A DNA stretch of 6,933 nucleotides, taken from contig CAZXEU010000013.1 in assembly GCA_964639665.1 (NCBI GenBank), positions 1 through 6,933 on the forward strand, in the 5' to 3' direction. The notes beneath the pieces were generated by a model. That model saw nothing but the letters and a program-made list of their open reading frames with translations. It was not told the origin of the DNA and ran no database searches. The position numbers were made by a program, and so were the translations under genes. This document shows positions 1 to 5,973 of this stretch, one piece after another. The DNA is from CAZXEU01 sp964639665. GTDB taxonomy: Bacteria > Bacteroidota > Rhodothermia > Rhodothermales > Bin80. Within the stretch, counting starts at the first letter, position 1. The number at the start of each line of letters is the position of its first letter.

Positions 1-334
1 CGTGGCAATTGATAAGGTAGTTGCTTCCACGCGCGCACTCCATCATCATGTCCTTGATTTCAGCCGTCGTGGGAGCAAACTGGGTCCAGTTCAGGAAGGA
101 GTCCTCGTTGGCAGCCAGGCTGATGACGATCTTGCCGCGCACGGCCGCCGGATCAAGCGTCCGGTACAGCCGCTGAACCGCCTCCAGTCCGGCGTATTCC
201 GTGCCGTGCTGCCCCCCTATTACGGTGATCTGCTCGCCCGCGCGGGCCCCGTGGATGATGCCCACAGGCATGCGCACCACGCTTCCGTCGGCCGCCGTTC
301 GGCTCAGGAATAGGGCTTCCTTGCTGCCTGCCAT
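1..334 (-). CDS. M14 / succinylglutamate desuccinylase-aspartoacylase-like zinc hydrolase, N-terminal part only
   Basis: The partial product is 111 codons long and runs off the left edge. It starts at an ATG preceded by AGGT about 4 bases upstream. After a short beta-rich opening with PVGIIHGARAGEQ (residues 23-35), it shows GGQHGTEYAG (40-49), the HxxE zinc motif with H43 and E46. It then has a KIVISLAAN strand (68-76) and YLINCH (106-111), whose H111 fits the third zinc ligand. Order and motifs match the AstE/AspA-type branch of the M14 metallohydrolases, which cleave amide bonds of acylated amino acids or short peptides in the cytoplasm. The segment between N76 and H111 is about 25 residues shorter than I expect, and the usual DLNR-type arginine motif is not visible (LNWTQFAP stands in its place). 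It is the last visible gene of the minus-strand operon, 41 bases after the binding-protein gene, with no hairpin or separate promoter seen between. Substrate is unknown. Family placement is fairly secure, activity is not. Confidence 0.8.
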   Translation of the reverse strand, partial: MAGSKEALFLSRTAADGSVVRMPVGIIHGARAGEQITVIGGQHGTEYAGLEAVQRLYRTLDPAAVRGKIVISLAANEDSFLNWTQFAPTTAEIKDMMMECARGSNYLINCH

Positions 335-375
335 GTGACCTGTTACGGTTGAATGTTGGGGCAATCGTACCGGCG

Positions 376-1452
376 CTAGGCCGGGACCAGGTCCCGCACG
401 GCCCCAAGGTAGATGCGCTGTCCGTCCAGGCACCGGTAGAGCCCGATTTCGGGGTCTACGAGGTCGCCGCGCTTATCGAACGTTATGGGGCCAATGGCGC
501 CGTCATACTGCTTCATCTTCTGCATCTCATTCAGCACGCCTTCGCGGCTCGCCTCGGGCGCCTGCCGAAATGCTTCCAAGAGCAAGGTGGCGCAATCGTA
601 GGCCTCAGCCGCATACTGCGGTGCCGCCAGCATGACGGGATACTTCCGGGCAAAGGCCTCCAGGAACGTGCGCGCGGACGGCTTAATCCGCATATCGACC
701 CCCGCCAGCGTGTGATAGGGCGGCTCGGCGTCCAGGCCCGGCACCTCAAGAAAGGCATACGGCTTGAGCGCATCGCTTCCCAGAAATACGGCCCCCAGAC
801 CGCGGTCCCGCAACCTGTGCGCAATGATGTGAGCCTTGTTCCAGTAGACCGCATAGTAGACAAGGTCGGGCTCGGCTGCCATCGTCGCATCCACGAGGGC
901 GTCAAAGTCCAGCCGGTGCTCGCGCTCCGAGAACCCGTATGCCAATACCGGAGAGCTGCCGAGGCGGCGGCACTCCTGTCCCATGATTTCAGCGATGGGC
1001 CTACCCCAGGCGGAGTTGTCGTGCAGGACCGCAATGCGCCTTGCGTTCAGGTAGCACGCCGCCACGCGCCCGAGCGCGCGCCCCTGGAAGCGATCGTTCG
1101 CCACGAGGCGAAAGAAATTGCGGTAGCCCTTCTCGACCAGCATGGGACTCGAGGCCTCGGAGCTGAGCTGGGCCAGCCCGGCCTCGTGATAGATGTCCTG
1201 GGTTGCTACCGCGAGGGCACTGTTTAGCGGACCCAGTATGGCCAGGGCATCAGACCGGGCTGCAAAGCGCGCCGCCGCCTGCCGCGCTGAGGCCTCATCC
1301 CGCTCGTCCAGCACGGGCACCAGCTCGATGCGCCGGGGCAGCCTGCCGCCTGCATTGGCCTCATCGATGGCCATTTCGGCCGCACAATAGCCCGTGACCG
1401 TATGCACGGCATCGGTGGAGACCTGAAAGCCGATCTTGAGGGAAGACTGCAT
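376..1452 (-). CDS. Branched-chain amino-acid-binding-type (LivJ/LivK, AmiC-like) protein without a signal peptide
   Basis: This 358-residue protein has the fold of periplasmic-binding family 6 (receptor ligand-binding region). Visible landmarks are the first strand LKIGFQ (5-10), an EMAIDEANAGG helix end (26-36), AILGPLNS (71-78), the ligand-pocket-type loop QLSSEASSP (95-103), GYRNFFRLVANDRFQG (109-124), AVLHDNSAWG (141-150), DLVYYAVYW, and near the end AIGPITFDKRGDL. Length equals that of a mature LivK, so the fold is complete. It begins directly at strand 1, and no hydrophobic leader exists. I chose the ATG 25 bases after the dppC stop. An upstream in-frame TTG at 1500 would add only a hydrophilic stretch (IPGSWTSTFSETASG) and overlap dppC, and a TGA lies a few codons further upstream. 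No LivHMGF partners are in view. I infer a cytoplasmic ligand sensor like AmiC. A degenerated transport receptor is the alternative. The ligand is probably an amino acid or small amide, but is not determined. Confidence 0.85.
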   Translation of the reverse strand: MQSSLKIGFQVSTDAVHTVTGYCAAEMAIDEANAGGRLPRRIELVPVLDERDEASARQAAARFAARSDALAILGPLNSALAVATQDIYHEAGLAQLSSEASSPMLVEKGYRNFFRLVANDRFQGRALGRVAACYLNARRIAVLHDNSAWGRPIAEIMGQECRRLGSSPVLAYGFSEREHRLDFDALVDATMAAEPDLVYYAVYWNKAHIIAHRLRDRGLGAVFLGSDALKPYAFLEVPGLDAEPPYHTLAGVDMRIKPSARTFLEAFARKYPVMLAAPQYAAEAYDCATLLLEAFRQAPEASREGVLNEMQKMKQYDGAIGPITFDKRGDLVDPEIGLYRCLDGQRIYLGAVRDLVPA

Positions 1453-1477
1453 GCCGCTTGCGGTTTCCGAGAAGGTA

Positions 1478-2380
1478 CTAGTCCACGAGCCGGGGATCAA
1501 AGTGGTCCCGCAGCCAGTCGCCGATCACGTTGACGCTGTAGACGGTCAGCATGAGGGCAATGCCCGGCAAGGTGGCCACCCACCAGGCCAGACGCAGATA
1601 GTTGCGGCCCTCTCCCAGCATTCCGCCCCACGTGGGCGTGGTTGGCGGCACCCCCACGCCCAGAAAGCTCAGCGAGGCCTCGTTGATAATGTTGGTAGCC
1701 AGCGCGAAGCTCGCAATGACAATAAGCGGACTGAGAATGTTGGGCACGACGTAGCGCAGGATCACGTGCGCATTCCGGGCTCCCAGGGCGTGTGCTGCCG
1801 TGACGTAATCCTGGCTGCATACACTCAGCGTCTGCCCCCGGGCCACCCGGCAGAAGGGCGCCCAGGTAGAGAGGCTCAGCACCAGGATCACGTTGCGCAC
1901 GCTCGGGCCCAGGATGGCCATCAGCGCCACCGCCAGGAGGATGGACGGAAATGCGAGCTGGATGTCGACCAGGCGCATGATGACGGTTTCGACCATGCCC
2001 CGGAAATACCCCGCCAGCACACCCAGGATCATGCCCAACAGGCCGCCAATCAGCACGGTCGACAGCCCAACAAAGAGGGAGACGCGCGCGCCGTAAATGA
2101 CGCGGCTGGCCAAGTCCCGGCCCACATTGTCCGTGCCCAAGATGTGCGCGGACGTTCCTCCTTCCAGCATGGCGGGAGGCTGAAGGCGGTTCCGTACGTC
2201 CACCTGCTCCGGATCGTGCGGCGCAAGAGCGGGCGCCAGCACCGCCATGGCCACCATGGCTGCCAGAATGATGGCACCAAAGAAGGCCAGTCGGGAGCGG
2301 AAGATGCTGCCGAAAGGGCTGCGCAGCCCGGACAGGGCTGCCCCGGCGGGCCATTCCCGGAGCTCAGGCTTGCTGCTCAT
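1478..2380 (-). CDS. dppC: Dipeptide/oligopeptide ABC transporter permease, DppC/OppC type
   Basis: This is one of the two inner-membrane channel subunits of a peptide importer (300 residues from the chosen ATG). An N-terminal membrane helix (about 31-53) is followed by the family hallmark HILGTDNVGRD...SRVIYGARVSL (79-102). Further helices lie around 103-125, 141-158, 163-180, 215-234 and 265-287. The cytoplasmic EAA loop that docks on the ATPases is DYVTAAHALGARNAHVI...VP (191-213), and the chain ends with FDPRLVD. The ATG lies 17 bases inside the end of dppB, without a clear Shine-Dalgarno, which suggests translational coupling. An in-frame TTG at 2398 would add six residues (IPASA after the start) and is less likely. 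The same compartment, spacing and strand as dppA and dppB indicate one transporter. Exact substrate cannot be read from a permease. Assignment to the DppC/OppC/NikC family is secure; the dpp label within it is by similarity of the whole gene set. Confidence 0.93.
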   Translation of the reverse strand: MSSKPELREWPAGAALSGLRSPFGSIFRSRLAFFGAIILAAMVAMAVLAPALAPHDPEQVDVRNRLQPPAMLEGGTSAHILGTDNVGRDLASRVIYGARVSLFVGLSTVLIGGLLGMILGVLAGYFRGMVETVIMRLVDIQLAFPSILLAVALMAILGPSVRNVILVLSLSTWAPFCRVARGQTLSVCSQDYVTAAHALGARNAHVILRYVVPNILSPLIVIASFALATNIINEASLSFLGVGVPPTTPTWGGMLGEGRNYLRLAWWVATLPGIALMLTVYSVNVIGDWLRDHFDPRLVD

Positions 2381-3290
2381 GGCGGATGCGGGGATCAAGC
2401 ACGCTGTAGCTCAGATCTACAGCCAGATTGACAAGCACGAATATCAGGGCACCGAAGGTGATCACGCCCTGCACGAGCGGCAGGTCGCGCGCAGCGATGG
2501 CCTGTATGGTGAGTCGGCCGATGCCGGGATAGGCAAATACGGTCTCCGTGACCAGTGCGCCGCCCAAGAGGCTGCCCACTTCGATGCCCAGAAGCGTGAC
2601 TACGGGGATTAGCGCATTGCGCAGGGCATGGCGAAAGTGGACGGCCCTCGGGGCAAGGCCCTTGGAATGCGCGGTCCGGATATAGTCCTCGCCCAGCACG
2701 TCCAGCATGCTGGACCGCACCAGCCTGGCGATGCGGGCCGTCGAAAAAGTGGCCAGCGTCACGGCCGGCAGCACGAGGTGAAGCGGGCTGCCGCTTCCGG
2801 AGACGGGTAGCCACCGCAGCACGACGCCGAAGACCAGGATCAGCATGATGCCGAGCCAGAAGGTCGGTACCGACTGCGCCAGCAGCGCACCGCTCATGGC
2901 CAGCCTATCCGCTGCAGAATTCCGCCGCACGGCTGATACGACGCCTACCGGTATCGCAACCACTACTATGATGACCAGCGCCAGACCCGCAAGCTGCAGC
3001 GTCGCGGGGAAGCGCTCCATGATAAGGCGGGTCACCGGAATCTGCTGGCGTACAGAGACGCCAAAGTCGCCGCGAACGACGCGCCCCAGATACTCGCCAT
3101 ACTGCACAAGAAGAGGCCGGTCGTATCCCATGTACTCCCGAAAATTGGCGATCTGCTCGGCCGTCCAGTGATCGCCGATCATCAGCGTGGCCGGATCTCC
3201 AGACAGGAACGTTAGGCCAAAGGCTATGGTGGCCACGGCCCACAGGATGAAGACGCCCTGTATCAGCCGGCGGACGATGTAGCCTAGCAT
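2364..3290 (-). CDS. dppB: Dipeptide/oligopeptide ABC transporter permease, DppB/OppB type
   Basis: This is the second inner-membrane subunit of the importer, 308 residues, the usual length. It opens with the typical MLGYIVRRLIQGVFILW helix (to about 30), then a periplasmic stretch including the conserved YDRPLLVQYGEYLGRVVRGDFG (56-77). Helices follow at about 99-121, 133-157, 167-185, 226-250 and 274-296. The EAA coupling loop is DYIRTAHSKGLAPRAVHFRHALRNALIP (202-229), followed by the conserved ETVFAYPGIGRL (249-260). The C-terminus SVLDPRIRHEQQA is the family's DPR ending. It lies 64 bases after the dppA stop. No good ribosome binding site precedes the ATG, but no other start fits the conserved N-terminus. 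It should pair with the DppC-like subunit and be driven by the divergently encoded ATPases. It could equally carry peptides, nickel chelates or other OppB-family substrates. The neighbouring family 5 receptor favours peptides or peptide-like compounds. Confidence 0.94.
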   Translation of the reverse strand: MLGYIVRRLIQGVFILWAVATIAFGLTFLSGDPATLMIGDHWTAEQIANFREYMGYDRPLLVQYGEYLGRVVRGDFGVSVRQQIPVTRLIMERFPATLQLAGLALVIIVVVAIPVGVVSAVRRNSAADRLAMSGALLAQSVPTFWLGIMLILVFGVVLRWLPVSGSGSPLHLVLPAVTLATFSTARIARLVRSSMLDVLGEDYIRTAHSKGLAPRAVHFRHALRNALIPVVTLLGIEVGSLLGGALVTETVFAYPGIGRLTIQAIAARDLPLVQGVITFGALIFVLVNLAVDLSYSVLDPRIRHEQQA

Positions 3291-3310
3291 GGCGGGCAGC
3301 CGCGGTCCGC

Positions 3311-3325
3311 GCCGCCCCTTGCGGC
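3311..3325 (-). repeat. Small GC-rich stem-loop in the dppA-dppB spacer
   Basis: A perfect 5-bp inverted repeat (GCCGC / GCGGC) with a 5-base loop lies in the 64-base gap after the dppA stop. No T-run follows, so a rho-independent terminator is not supported. A stem here could protect the 3' end of the dppA message and let the receptor be made in excess over the permeases, as is known for other binding-protein operons. That role is inference, and a short GC-rich stem can occur by chance in such DNA. Confidence 0.35.
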
Positions 3326-3354
3326 TTGCAGTCGCAGTGAAGACATCCCGTGCC

Positions 3355-4881
3355 CTACAGTCCCGTCCAGTCTACGTCCCATACATGGATAAGCTCGTCC
3401 ACGCGCGGCCTCCAGTCCACGGCGTCGCTTACGCCGTAGGTATCGGGCTGTATCAGCAGGAAGATCCACGGCGCCTCGTCGCGCACGATGTCCTGCATCT
3501 CAATCCCTATGGCGTGGCGCCGCTCGATGTCCAGTTCGCCCTGCAGCTCCTGCCACAGCGCCTCGTACGGCGGGTATTCCCACCGATAGAAGTTGCTCGG
3601 GCTCGTAATCGTCAGATCTGCCGCCTCAAGCGAAAGCTCGAACTCGCCACCGCTCGCCTGCATGAACAGGCCGGGCAGATCATAGCCGAGCAGCTTTTGG
3701 CGGTAGTTGCCCCACTCGTAGCTGCGAACGCCCTCTTCCAGGCGCACGCCCACCGCCTCCAGCTGCGCGGCAATGACTTGCGCCATCTCGTAGTCATGGA
3801 TCCACTTGCCAATGGGGGTATCCAGCGAGCCGAGCGTGAAACCGTCCGGATAGCCAGCTTCAGAGAGCAGCGCCCTGGCCCGGTCTGGATCGTAGCCGTA
3901 GGCCTCGACACCGCTGTTTTCGAAAGGAGGATTGAATACGTGCGACATGCGCCGTGCCCGTCCCAGGAAGAAACCCTCATTGATGGCATCGAAGTCGATC
4001 GCATGATTGAGTGCCTGCCGCACACGCTTGTCCGCAAGCGGGGCCGGACCTCCCGCTGTCGTTATCCCTATCATCATGCGGCGGCCTCCCTCAATCGTCT
4101 GAACCTCTATCCCCGGCGCATCCAGGAGCACCTGGGCCTGGTCCAGCGGCAGCGCCGGCACGATATGCACGCCGCCGGTCTCAAGCTCTGCTATCTGCGT
4201 CGAAATCTCCGGTATGACCCGGAACGTTACCCGCTCGATGGCCGGCAGAGGGCCCCAGTAGCCGGCATGGCGGCCGAGCGTCATGTGGCTGTCCCTAACG
4301 CGCTCGACGACGGTATATGGCCCGGTTCCAACCATGGTCTCTGCCCGCACGGCATCCGGCGCCTGTTCGTAGAAGCCGGGCGCCAGTATGGGAATCTGCG
4401 AGAGGTAAAAGGGAAGCAGGGCCTTGGGGCTGGATGTCGCGATCACCACCGTGTGTGCATCCGGTATGTCGACGGACGTGATCTCCGCCGCGGGAACGGC
4501 CACCGTGGCGCCCCCGAGCGTCATGCCTTCCCTGTTGCGCCGGTTGGCCTCCGCAATGCTATACCGGACTGCCTGGGCATCGAAGGGCTCGCCGTTATGG
4601 AAGAGCACGCCCTCACGAAGGTGGAATTGCCAGCTCAGGTCCCCTTCGAGCCGCTCCCACGACGTGGCAAGCATGGGCACAATCGCCATGTCGCGGTCCC
4701 TGAACGTCAGCGTCTCCAGCACATGATCGGCCACGCCGGTCTCCATCCGGCTGAACATGGCAAAGGGATCGAGCGTGGAAATATCGGTAGTGGTGGCCAC
4801 CACAAGGGCCGTCTGCCGCTCGCATCCCGCGAGCGAGGGAACCGCGGCCAGAATGCAGGCCAGGTGTAGTCTGAATCTCAT
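3355..4881 (-). CDS. Peptide-type ABC transporter substrate-binding lipoprotein (SBP family 5, DppA/OppA-like)
   Basis: This 508-residue extracytoplasmic receptor delivers substrate to the DppBC-type permeases. Residues 1-19 form a lipoprotein signal peptide with the lipobox SLAGC, so C20 should be lipidated and the mature protein membrane-anchored. Family 5 landmarks follow: DISTLDPF (33-40), the early VLETL segment (54-58), and the signature stretch WQFHLREGVLFHNGEPFDA continuing into VRYS (84-108). Later come a VGTGPY turn, RHAGYWG, RVTFRVIPE, the ADKRVRQALNHAIDFDAI helix, and GYDPDRARALLSEAGYPDGF. The chain closes with an APWIFLLI stretch near the C-terminus. Length is slightly below DppA of Escherichia coli but complete. 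It is the first gene of the minus arm and follows a TATAAT-like element whose expected transcript start leaves only about 20 bases of leader. No strong Shine-Dalgarno is present. Family 5 also includes receptors for nickel, opines and oligosaccharides, so 'peptide' is the likely but unproven substrate. Confidence 0.92.
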   Translation of the reverse strand: MRFRLHLACILAAVPSLAGCERQTALVVATTTDISTLDPFAMFSRMETGVADHVLETLTFRDRDMAIVPMLATSWERLEGDLSWQFHLREGVLFHNGEPFDAQAVRYSIAEANRRNREGMTLGGATVAVPAAEITSVDIPDAHTVVIATSSPKALLPFYLSQIPILAPGFYEQAPDAVRAETMVGTGPYTVVERVRDSHMTLGRHAGYWGPLPAIERVTFRVIPEISTQIAELETGGVHIVPALPLDQAQVLLDAPGIEVQTIEGGRRMMIGITTAGGPAPLADKRVRQALNHAIDFDAINEGFFLGRARRMSHVFNPPFENSGVEAYGYDPDRARALLSEAGYPDGFTLGSLDTPIGKWIHDYEMAQVIAAQLEAVGVRLEEGVRSYEWGNYRQKLLGYDLPGLFMQASGGEFELSLEAADLTITSPSNFYRWEYPPYEALWQELQGELDIERRHAIGIEMQDIVRDEAPWIFLLIQPDTYGVSDAVDWRPRVDELIHVWDVDWTGL

Positions 4882-4898
4882 GCGGCCGGGAGCAGGTG

Positions 4899-4939
4899 GA
4901 CACCACAGCGATTATAGGAAATCGCTGACAAACGGTGTC
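4899..4939. promoter_or_regulatory. Nested inverted repeat between the divergent arms, candidate operator
   Basis: The inner repeat is perfect: CAGCGATT at 4906-4913 and AATCGCTG at 4920-4927, separated by 6 bases. It is flanked by a second perfect pair, GACACC at 4899-4904 and GGTGTC at 4934-4939, with almost the same centre. The site lies in the only substantial non-coding gap of the locus (90 bases) and covers the TATAAT-like element of the minus arm. A dimeric repressor or activator bound here could control both arms. The regulator is not encoded in the window, and no family can be assigned from the repeat alone. Confidence 0.55.
4911..4916 (-). promoter_or_regulatory. TATAAT -10 element for the dppA-led operon
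   Basis: Read on the minus strand this is an exact TATAAT, 29 bases before the dppA start codon, placing transcription start near 4904. The best -35 candidate is CCGACA at 4941-4936 with a long 19-base spacer, so the promoter may need an activator or use a non-standard -35. The hexamer sits within the inverted repeat of the gap, the usual geometry for repression. Support is positional and by consensus only. Confidence 0.5.
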
Positions 4940-4957
4940 GGTATCTTGTCTTTGCGC

Positions 4958-4961
4958 GAGG
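4958..4961 (+). promoter_or_regulatory. Weak ribosome binding site (GAGG) of the dppD-like gene
   Basis: GAGG lies 10 bases before the ATG of the first plus-strand ATPase gene and supports that start. No convincing promoter was found for this arm. A CTGACA resembling a -35 lies at 4925-4930, but the expected -10 position holds only GTCTTT. Confidence 0.4.
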
Positions 4962-4971
4962 CCTGCGTCCC

Positions 4972-5973
4972 ATGGCAGATGGCAAGAAACTCCTCGAAGT
5001 ACGGGACCTCCGTACGTATTTCGATACAGATGCCGGGACGGTCAAGGCTGTCGACGGGCTGAGCTTTCGTATCGACCGGGGCGAAACGCTCGGCGTGGTA
5101 GGGGAATCCGGATCAGGCAAGTCCGTAACCAGCCTCTCCATCATGGGCCTGGTGCCGGCGCCGACAGGCCGCATAGCCGGCGGAGAGATCCTTTTCGATG
5201 GTGAGGATCTGGTAACGATGCCAGAGTCCGCGCTGCGCAGGCTGCGCGGAAAGAAGCTCTCGATGATCTTCCAGGATGCGCGCAGCGGCCTGAATCCCGT
5301 CTTTTCCGTTGGGCGCCAGGTCGCCGAGGCCATCGTGCTGCACGAGCGGATTTCCTACGCCGCAGCCCTGCGGCGGGCCAAAGAGCTCCTGGAGCTCGTC
5401 GGGATCCCGGAGCCCGGAAAACGTGCGCGGGACTTTCCGCATCAGCTCTCAGGTGGTATGTGCCAGCGCGTAATGATCGCCATGGCGCTCTCCTGCACGC
5501 CGAGCCTGCTCATCGCGGATGAGCCCACAACGGCGCTCGATGTGACCATCCAGGCGCAGATCCTGGAGCTGCTTAAAGCGCTGCGTTCGCAGTTCGACAT
5601 GGGCATTCTGTTTATCACGCACGATCTTGGCGTCATCGCGGAGATGGCGGACAGGGTCCTGGTGCTCTATGCGGGCCGCTGCGTGGAGGAGGCGCCCGTG
5701 CGCGATCTCTTTGGGGTCCCGCTCATGCCCTATACCGCGGGCCTGCTGCAATCCGTGCCGAAGCCGGGCCGCAGGAGGCCCCTGCAACCCATCGCAGGCG
5801 CGCCTGCGCATCCGGCACGCCTGCCGGCCGGGTGTGCCTTTCATCCGCGCTGCGTGCACGCTATGGAGGCGTGCAGCCTGACCCTGCCGCCGCTGGAGGG
5901 CGCAGGCATTGGCCGACGCGTGCGCTGCCTGCGCTGGCGGGAACTCGAACTCTCGGTTCGGGAAATCACATGA
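4972..5973 (+). CDS. dppD: Dipeptide/oligopeptide ABC transporter ATP-binding protein, DppD/OppD type
   Basis: This 333-residue cytoplasmic ATPase powers import through the DppBC-like permeases, paired with the next gene's product. Visible motifs in order are Walker A GESGSGKS (44-51), Q-loop Q101 in IFQDARSGLNPV, signature LSGGMCQR (159-166), Walker B LLIADEPT with D183 and E184, D-loop ALD (188-190) and switch histidine H217 in FITHDLG. The C-terminal oligopeptide-transporter extension has four cysteines, C288, C294, C301 and C319 (CX5CX6CX17C). A DppD crystal structure from Thermoanaerobacter is known to carry an iron-sulfur cluster in this region. Oddity: the signature reads MCQ where the family normally has MRQ, a change explained by one C-to-T step in an arginine codon. 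The catalytic residues are otherwise complete. Its stop overlaps the next start as ATGA, so the two ATPases are translationally coupled. Confidence 0.94.
   Translation: MADGKKLLEVRDLRTYFDTDAGTVKAVDGLSFRIDRGETLGVVGESGSGKSVTSLSIMGLVPAPTGRIAGGEILFDGEDLVTMPESALRRLRGKKLSMIFQDARSGLNPVFSVGRQVAEAIVLHERISYAAALRRAKELLELVGIPEPGKRARDFPHQLSGGMCQRVMIAMALSCTPSLLIADEPTTALDVTIQAQILELLKALRSQFDMGILFITHDLGVIAEMADRVLVLYAGRCVEEAPVRDLFGVPLMPYTAGLLQSVPKPGRRRPLQPIAGAPAHPARLPAGCAFHPRCVHAMEACSLTLPPLEGAGIGRRVRCLRWRELELSVREIT

Noticed and set aside
335..375. Search for a terminator or promoter between the family 6 gene and the hydrolase gene
   Set aside because: The 41-base gap shows no convincing hairpin, T-run or -10/-35 pair, so the genes are treated as one transcription unit.
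349..1227. A 292-codon open frame on the plus strand opposite the family 6 binding-protein gene
   Set aside because: The opposite strand encodes a complete known fold. This frame shows no motif, no ribosome binding site and an atypical composition.
1436..2431. A 331-codon open frame on the plus strand opposite dppC
   Set aside because: Very rich in H, Q, R and G, with no membrane segment or motif, and opposite a well-supported permease.
3289..4869. A 526-codon open frame on the plus strand opposite the receptor gene
   Set aside because: It is the antisense shadow of a clearly recognised family 5 lipoprotein gene. Its translation is rich in R, H, P and G, has no domain I recognise, and follows from GC-biased codon use.
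4925..4953. CTGACA followed by GTCTTT as a promoter for the plus-strand ATPase operon
   Set aside because: The -35 is good, but the hexamer at the right spacing is far from TATAAT. It is recorded only as a possibility.
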